Under the pieces are notes generated by a model. The model made no database searches and was not told where the DNA came from. It saw nothing but the letters and a program-made list of their open reading frames with translations. This document shows, in pieces, positions 40,731 to 45,691 of a DNA stretch of 45,691 bases. Location of the stretch: contig JANWYI010000002.1 in the NCBI GenBank assembly GCA_025055255.1, forward strand, positions 17,693-63,383. Reading direction: 5' to 3'. The stretch is from Anaerolineae bacterium (lineage in GTDB: Bacteria > Chloroflexota > Anaerolineae > Aggregatilineales > UBA2796). The translations under genes were made by a program, and so were the position numbers. Every line of letters starts with the position of its first letter. Within the stretch, counting starts at the first letter, position 1.

Positions 40731-43301
40731 ATGCCTTCAGCCTTAGAGAAGCTCTACAAAGTCTTGAAACTGGAGAGCGAGACAGGTTACAAGGATCACG
40801 CTGTCTACAGAGGTCTGGCAGCTTTTGCCAAGCAGTGGGAAGCTGATGCGCGCGCACAAGCAAAGAAACCTGAGCATCATCTGCTAATTGACGAGCTTGT
40901 CCAGCTCATGCAGCAATACAGCCAGCAGACGCCGCCTGAAGAGCGTCCGTCGGCTGTGCGCTACATGATCGGACGTATCACTGGGCGTGTACCGCGCGCT
41001 TCATCACTTGCCACTGCACCTAGTGAGCCGCCTAGCGCTCGCGGCGTGCAGACTCACCTCGATGATCACCTGCCCGAATCAGCGCGCCGCGAGCCAACGC
41101 CGCTTGATCTAGACTCACCAAGCGGCGAGACCACCTTTGGTGCAACACCAACAGTCAGCACGACGCCGCCTGCTGCGCCGTCTTTACCGCCGCGCCGTCG
41201 CCGCTTGTCACCTGATCCACAGCGCGAGGCTGCTTTCTGGCGCACCCTGCAGCAGCCTGTGACCGTAGTCAACGGCGTTGGCGAGAAAGTGGCTGAAAAA
41301 CTCGCTGCACTCGGTATTCGCACACTGGAAGACTGGCTATGGCGTTTTCCGCGCCGTTATGACGACTTTTCCACTATGTTGCCACTCAATCGGCTGCGTC
41401 CAAACATGATTGTGACAGCTGCTGGCACAGTCCGCGAGGTCAAGCTCAATCGCGCCAAGCGCGGCACTGAAGTGCTGCACGTCACTATCCACGATGGCAC
41501 TGGGTCACTGACTGCCACATTTTTCAATCAGCCTTACCTCGAAAAGCGCTTTGAGCGCGGCATGATGGTCGTCTTCAGCGGCAAGATCACGCTCTATCAG
41601 CAGCGCTTGATCATGAACAATCCTGAGTGGGAACCGCTCGATAAAGAAGCGCTTCACACACGCGCCATTGTGCCAGTCTACCCGCTCACCAAAGACCTTT
41701 CGCAAGGTCTGATGCGCAAACTAAGCCGCAAAGTGGTAGATCGCTACGCATTGGACGTGCCTGACTACTTGCCAGAGCCGATCTTGGATCGCGTCGGTTT
41801 GCCAGACCTAGGCTGGGCGATCAAGCAGCTGCACTTTCCTGACTCACAAGAGGCGCTACGCCAAGCCAAGCGACGGATTGCCTTCGACGATCTGCTCCTG
41901 TTGCAGCTTGGCGTGCTGCGCAATCGTTTGGCGTGGCAGTCACAGCGCGCTGAGCCGCTTCTGGTCTCAGATGAGACGTTCAACGCTCTCATCAACGGCT
42001 TGCCTTATCAGCTGACCAATGCGCAGCAACGCGCTCTGGCTGAAATTCGGCGCGACCTAGCGCGCGACGTGCCGATGAATCGCCTGTTGCAAGGCGACGT
42101 CGGCGCAGGCAAGACCGTAGTCGCAGCACTAGGCATGGCGATTGCGCTGTTGAACGGCGCTCAAGCTGCGCTGATGGCGCCGACAAGCATTCTAGCAGAG
42201 CAGCATCGCAAGAACTTGGCGCGCTTGTTCAGCACCTTTGCATCGCTCTCATCTTATCCTGTCTACCTCTTGACAGGTGACACACCTGCCTCGGCGCGCG
42301 CCGAAATTTTAAGCGCGCTCGCCAATGGCGAGCCTTGCCTCGTAGTTGGCACACATGCGCTCATTAGCGAGAATGTGAACTTTGCGCGACTTGGCATGGC
42401 AGTCATTGATGAGCAACATCGTTTCGGTGTGGAGCAACGCGGCGCCTTGCGCGGCAAAGGGACTAATCCGCACGTCTTGGTCATGACGGCGACGCCAATT
42501 CCGCGCACGCTCGCCTTGACGCTCTTCGCTGACCTCGATCTGAGTGTGCTGGACGAATTGCCGCCGAATCGCACGCCTGTGGATACGCGCGTCATCAGGC
42601 GGCGCGACCGCGAGGCGCTCTACGCTTTCATTGATCGTCAGGTCAAGCAAGGCAGACAGGCGTTCATCGTCTGCCCGCTAGTCGACTCAGACGCTGAGAA
42701 TGCCGAGCAGAAAGCGGCTGTAGCTGAGTACGAATATTTGCAGCGCGAGATTTTCCCAGAGCGACGGCTCGGCTTGCTGCATGGCAAGCTCTCAGCGCGG
42801 CAAAAAGAGGCAGTGATGAGCGCCTTCAGCCGTGGCGAGCTAGACATTCTGGTCACAACGGCTGTGGTCGAAGTTGGCGTGGATGTGCCGAACGCTACAG
42901 TCATCTTGATCGAAGGCGCTAATCGTTTTGGCTTGGCGCAGCTTCATCAGTTTCGCGGTCGCGTCGGACGCGGCACACATAAATCCTATTGTTTGCTCTT
43001 GCCAGATGACGATAATGCAGATAATGCACGGCTTCAGGCGATGGAGAGCACAGCCGACGGCTTCAAGCTGGCAGAGCTAGACTGGCAGCAGCGCGGCGCA
43101 GGTGAGTTGCTTGGCACGCGACAGAGCGGCAAGAATCTGATAATGAGCGCTGCAATTGATCCAAAATTAGTCGCTGAGGCACAGCTTGAAGCGCGCACGC
43201 TTTATGAAGAAGACCCAATGCTGCGCTTGCCTGAACATGCAGCCTTGCGCAGCCGCCTTGAGGCACGTTACGGACGCCCTGAGACAGCTGAGTTCAGCTA
43301 G
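40731..43301 (+). CDS. recG: ATP-dependent DNA helicase RecG
   Basis: Reverses stalled replication forks and migrates Holliday junctions. From ATG 40731 (856 aa) it carries an N-terminal extension of about 165 residues (helical, then a Pro/Ser-rich linker) absent from E. coli RecG (693 aa). Next is a helix-hairpin-helix-like region (VNGVGEKVAEKLAALGIRTL), the wedge/OB domain, and the helicase core with Walker A GDVGAGKT, DEQH box VIDEQHRFG, VMTATPIPRTLALT, and QFRGRVGRG. A TTG at 40701 would add ten residues without support. The gene lies 36 nt after DegV. Confidence 0.96.
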   Translation: MPSALEKLYKVLKLESETGYKDHAVYRGLAAFAKQWEADARAQAKKPEHHLLIDELVQLMQQYSQQTPPEERPSAVRYMIGRITGRVPRASSLATAPSEPPSARGVQTHLDDHLPESARREPTPLDLDSPSGETTFGATPTVSTTPPAAPSLPPRRRRLSPDPQREAAFWRTLQQPVTVVNGVGEKVAEKLAALGIRTLEDWLWRFPRRYDDFSTMLPLNRLRPNMIVTAAGTVREVKLNRAKRGTEVLHVTIHDGTGSLTATFFNQPYLEKRFERGMMVVFSGKITLYQQRLIMNNPEWEPLDKEALHTRAIVPVYPLTKDLSQGLMRKLSRKVVDRYALDVPDYLPEPILDRVGLPDLGWAIKQLHFPDSQEALRQAKRRIAFDDLLLLQLGVLRNRLAWQSQRAEPLLVSDETFNALINGLPYQLTNAQQRALAEIRRDLARDVPMNRLLQGDVGAGKTVVAALGMAIALLNGAQAALMAPTSILAEQHRKNLARLFSTFASLSSYPVYLLTGDTPASARAEILSALANGEPCLVVGTHALISENVNFARLGMAVIDEQHRFGVEQRGALRGKGTNPHVLVMTATPIPRTLALTLFADLDLSVLDELPPNRTPVDTRVIRRRDREALYAFIDRQVKQGRQAFIVCPLVDSDAENAEQKAAVAEYEYLQREIFPERRLGLLHGKLSARQKEAVMSAFSRGELDILVTTAVVEVGVDVPNATVILIEGANRFGLAQLHQFRGRVGRGTHKSYCLLLPDDDNADNARLQAMESTADGFKLAELDWQQRGAGELLGTRQSGKNLIMSAAIDPKLVAEAQLEARTLYEEDPMLRLPEHAALRSRLEARYGRPETAEFS

Positions 43302-43316
43302 GCAGAGTTGCGGACA

Positions 43317-43823
43317 ATGACTAAAGAAGCTCAGAAAGACGTTCAAAAGCAAGCTGTTCTGGCAGAACTGCGCCGCGCGCGCGCTAATTTGTTAGCTGCC
43401 ATTGAAGGCTTGTCGCCAAATGATATGCTCCGTCCAGGCGTTGTAGGCTTCTGGTCTGTCAAGGACATTTTAGCGCACTTGACAGTGTGGGAATCTGAAC
43501 TTATAACAGCGCTCTCGCGCCTTGACCGTCCCTCACTAGTACCACACATTGTCCAAATTGATGACGTTGACGCTTTCAATGAAGAGCAGTACCACATCAA
43601 CGCGCCGCGTCCACTAGAGCTCGTCCTAGAAGATTTTCACGGTGTCCACAAGCACTTACTGCGCGCCGTTGAGGCGCTAGATGAACGCACACTGACCGAT
43701 GTGCGCAAGTTCCGCTGGCTGGAAGGCGAGCCGCTCACCTATCTAATCGCTGACTGCGCTTATTGGCATGAGGACGAACATGCTGAGCAGATCAGGCAAT
43801 GGCGCGCTGCGCAAGGACTCTAA
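43317..43823 (+). CDS. DinB/ClbS-like four-helix-bundle protein
   Basis: A 168-aa DinB-superfamily protein. The first conserved patch is GFWSVKDILAHLTVWESE with His54, and the last is WHEDEHAEQI with His151 and His155. These three histidines form the metal site of DinB-fold proteins. The GFWSVKDILAHLTVWE form is typical of the ClbS/DfsB group, some of which protect DNA from colibactin. That specific activity is not implied here. The frame extends to a TTG at 43308; ATG 43317 is preferred. It follows recG by 15 nt. Confidence 0.75.
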   Translation: MTKEAQKDVQKQAVLAELRRARANLLAAIEGLSPNDMLRPGVVGFWSVKDILAHLTVWESELITALSRLDRPSLVPHIVQIDDVDAFNEEQYHINAPRPLELVLEDFHGVHKHLLRAVEALDERTLTDVRKFRWLEGEPLTYLIADCAYWHEDEHAEQIRQWRAAQGL

Positions 43824-43826
43824 GTG

Positions 43827-44783
43827 ATGGACGCTTTGCCAATTTTTGTGTGTGATCGCAGCGCCGCGCAAGGTCGCCTTGTGTTGTCAGATCGAGATCG
43901 GCTCGACTTGCTGCATCGCATGTCTACTAACGACCTAAAGCGTTTGAGCGTCGGCGAAGGCTGTACAACTGTACTAACCACAGCTCTAGCGCGCATTATT
44001 GACCGCGTGATCATCTATCATCGCGGCGAGACGGCGCTGATGATCACCAGCTATCCACAAATTGTGCTAAATTGGCTGCGTCGGCACGTCTTCTGGCAAG
44101 ATCGCTTTCGAATTGACGATCAGAGCGCTCTGCTCGGTCAACTAGAGCTGCACGGCACAGGCGCTGCTGCGCTCGCTGAGTCGCTGATCAGCGGCGTTGC
44201 CGCCTTGCCGCTCCATCACTTCCGCGAAGACCCTGCACGTCAACTTTTGGTCGCGCGCACGTTTCCGCTATTGGACGAAGGCTTTCTGATCGTAGCGCCA
44301 TATGAGACGTTAGCGCAGTTACGCACGGCATGGTCAACTGAGCAGCGTGTCCAGCTTGCTGATGACGCGCTCTATGAGCGTTTGCGCGTCTGCGCAGGCT
44401 TAGCAGGCGCGCACCATGAGCTGACTGAAGACTACATTCCGTTAGAGGCAGGCTTGTGGGACTCAGTCAGCTTTGCCAAAGGCTGTTACATCGGGCAAGA
44501 AATCATTGCGCGTATGGAAAGCCGCAATCGGCTTGCCAAGACATTGGTCAAGCTACACTTGAGCGCGTCTGTGCCGCTTGGAACGCCAATTCAGGCGGGT
44601 GATGAGACAGTCGGCGTGCTGACTAGCCTTGCTGAGCCGCTCTTACCACAAGCAGGCGTCGCTGCTGTTGGACTTGGCTTTGTGAAGCCTGCTTTCGCTG
44701 TACATGGTACACAGTTGCGCGTTGGCGAGGCATATGCTGAGGTTGTGCCTGCTGCACTGATTGTCGGTCGAGAGGACAGGTGA
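43827..44783 (+). CDS. ygfZ: YgfZ/GcvT-family folate-binding protein
   Basis: A 318-aa protein of the aminomethyltransferase fold. The family signature KGCYIGQEIIARM is intact, preceded by EDYIPLEAGLWDSVSF. YgfZ proteins bind tetrahydrofolate and help in assembly or repair of iron-sulfur enzymes such as MiaB. The start is ATG 43827 or GTG 43824, immediately after the previous stop. Its stop (44781-44783) is adjacent to the ATG of the next gene. Confidence 0.9.
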   Translation: MDALPIFVCDRSAAQGRLVLSDRDRLDLLHRMSTNDLKRLSVGEGCTTVLTTALARIIDRVIIYHRGETALMITSYPQIVLNWLRRHVFWQDRFRIDDQSALLGQLELHGTGAAALAESLISGVAALPLHHFREDPARQLLVARTFPLLDEGFLIVAPYETLAQLRTAWSTEQRVQLADDALYERLRVCAGLAGAHHELTEDYIPLEAGLWDSVSFAKGCYIGQEIIARMESRNRLAKTLVKLHLSASVPLGTPIQAGDETVGVLTSLAEPLLPQAGVAAVGLGFVKPAFAVHGTQLRVGEAYAEVVPAALIVGREDR

Positions 44784-45691
44784 ATGGTTATGGAAAACGG
44801 ATCACCTACTGAGCAAAATACGTTGCACGACTGGCTGCACACTTGCCACATTGCTCAGCAGGCACTAGAGAGCGCGCCTGATACACAGCGAGTCATTGAA
44901 ACGCTGCGCGACGTGCTGACTTGGCTGCTTGGCGACACAATTTCTGTCCAGATTCTGCACAGCCAAACGCCTGAGGCGTACGCTCACTTGCCTGAGATCG
45001 CCCAAGAGGCTGCTCTCAGCCTGACGCCGCAAACTGCAGCTGATAGTTGCACAGTGGCTTTGCCGCTCACAGCAGGCGATGAACCACATGGCTTGGTCAT
45101 TATCACGTCGCCTGCGCCGCTGGACCCAATACGCACGGCTCTTGCCTACCAGTTTGTCAATAGCGCTGCTGCTACACTAGCGCGCCTAGCGTGGCCCGCC
45201 AGTCCACAGATTTTCCGCCAATTGGTCGAGAACGCTAACGTCGCCATTGATGTTGCCGCGCTAGACGGCACCATCACCTACGCTAATCACGCTGCAGCGC
45301 AGCTTTACGGCTTCCAAACGCCGCAAGAGATGCTTGGACGCAAAGTTGGCGAATTGTACTTCGGCGATGAAGAGGCGCGCGTCGCGCGTGAAGTGATCGC
45401 GCAGTCGCGCACAGCTGCTGGCTGGTCAGGTGAGGTGACACACAAGAGAATTGACGGCAAGCCTTTACCTGTCCGCCTTGCAGTCTTCGCTATCCGCGAC
45501 CAGCAGCAGCGCATGACCAGCTATGGCGCCATCATTCAAAACCTAGGCGAACAGCAGCAATTGCTCTACTCGCTACAGCGGCAAACGCGCCGTCTGCGCG
45601 CTGCTGTGGAAGTCTCGCGCGCAGCGACTTCTAAACTAGACATTGACGCTTTGGCGCGGCAAGTTGCCTCTGTCACACAAGCGCTCTTCGG
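44784..45691 (+). CDS. PAS/GAF signalling protein, truncated by the window end
   Basis: The reading frame is open from ATG 44784 to the last base (302 codons plus two bases, no stop). It starts directly after the YgfZ-like stop, with GAGAGGA 7 nt upstream. Residues about 30-135 look like a GAF-type domain (VIETLRDVLTWLLGDTISVQ, VALPLTAGDEPHGLVII). A PAS domain at 143-258 shows IFRQLVENANVAID, LDGTITYANHAAAQLYGF, and EVTHKRIDGKPLPVRL. A second GAF begins near 275 (VEVSRAATSKLDIDALARQV). The rest is most likely another GAF, then a kinase or other output. The output is not in the window, so 'histidine kinase' is only likely. Confidence 0.85.
   Translation, partial: MVMENGSPTEQNTLHDWLHTCHIAQQALESAPDTQRVIETLRDVLTWLLGDTISVQILHSQTPEAYAHLPEIAQEAALSLTPQTAADSCTVALPLTAGDEPHGLVIITSPAPLDPIRTALAYQFVNSAAATLARLAWPASPQIFRQLVENANVAIDVAALDGTITYANHAAAQLYGFQTPQEMLGRKVGELYFGDEEARVAREVIAQSRTAAGWSGEVTHKRIDGKPLPVRLAVFAIRDQQQRMTSYGAIIQNLGEQQQLLYSLQRQTRRLRAAVEVSRAATSKLDIDALARQVASVTQALF

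Noticed and set aside
43317-43823. Assigning colibactin-resistance function (ClbS) to the DinB-fold protein
   Set aside because: Only the fold and histidine pattern are visible; no biosynthetic or toxin context supports the specific activity.
1-45691. Search for CRISPR arrays, insertion sequences, integrases and rRNA
   Set aside because: No tandem direct repeats with spacers, transposase motifs, att-like duplications at the tRNA, or rRNA signatures were seen by eye.

Overview
The window looks like a chromosomal segment of a Chloroflexota-type bacterium. This is an inference from gene content: GAF-rich sensor kinases with many stand-alone receiver proteins, a DUF4013-type membrane protein, a GT87-like mannosyltransferase-type protein, an MGDG-synthase-like glycosyltransferase, tandem DegV proteins and a RecG with a long N-terminal extension. 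No rRNA, phage, transposase or CRISPR array was seen. The DNA is GC-leaning and genes are tightly packed. Several apparent sigma70-type promoters share the form TTGnnn-17/18-TACAAT or a close variant.

Layout. 30-2093: divergent NarL-type kinase and LuxR-type response regulator. 2142-5847 (minus): stand-alone receiver, acyl-CoA dehydrogenase, and threonine synthase fused to two receiver domains. 6032-10320 (minus): five tightly coupled genes around a NIF3-like protein, two of them looking like degenerate enzymes, plus a secreted protein and a GT87-like protein. 10486-13636 (plus): sugar-type ABC importer (binding protein, two permeases, no ATPase) behind a palindromic promoter. 13637-15634 (minus): GMC oxidoreductase with a 14-bp palindrome at its promoter. 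15793-17810 (plus): xseA, xseB and a SET-domain protein; then a convergent methyltransferase. 19213-22123 (plus): CarH-like MerR regulator that has lost its B12-ligand histidine, SRPBCC protein, unknown protein, and an HTH regulator. 22127-27727 (minus): pyruvate kinase; purB, HisRS/HisZ-like gene and long-form hisG with overlapping ends. 27971-31060 (minus): three-GAF histidine kinase and two receivers. 31295-31383: tRNA-Ser(GCU). 31413-38638 (minus): hsp20, lon, a receiver overlapping lon, a TlpA-like thioredoxin, DUF4013 protein, an M28 peptidase-like protein without its catalytic Glu, and a glycosyltransferase. 38935-45691 (plus): two DegV proteins, recG, a DinB/ClbS-like protein, a YgfZ-like protein and a PAS/GAF signalling protein cut off by the window end.

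How the genes fit together. Phosphorelay parts recur throughout: seven receiver domains against three visible sensor proteins, one of them incomplete. Receivers sit in operons with metabolism (acyl-CoA dehydrogenase/threonine synthase) and with protein quality control (hsp20-lon). The strongest candidate for something unusual is the threonine synthase fused to two canonical receivers, co-oriented with a third receiver. A second theme is homologues that keep the fold but lose active-site residues: the M28-like, CPBP-like, metallophosphatase-like, CarH-like and first DegV proteins.

Limits: all calls are by eye from motifs and gene context. No database search, alignment or structure prediction was run.
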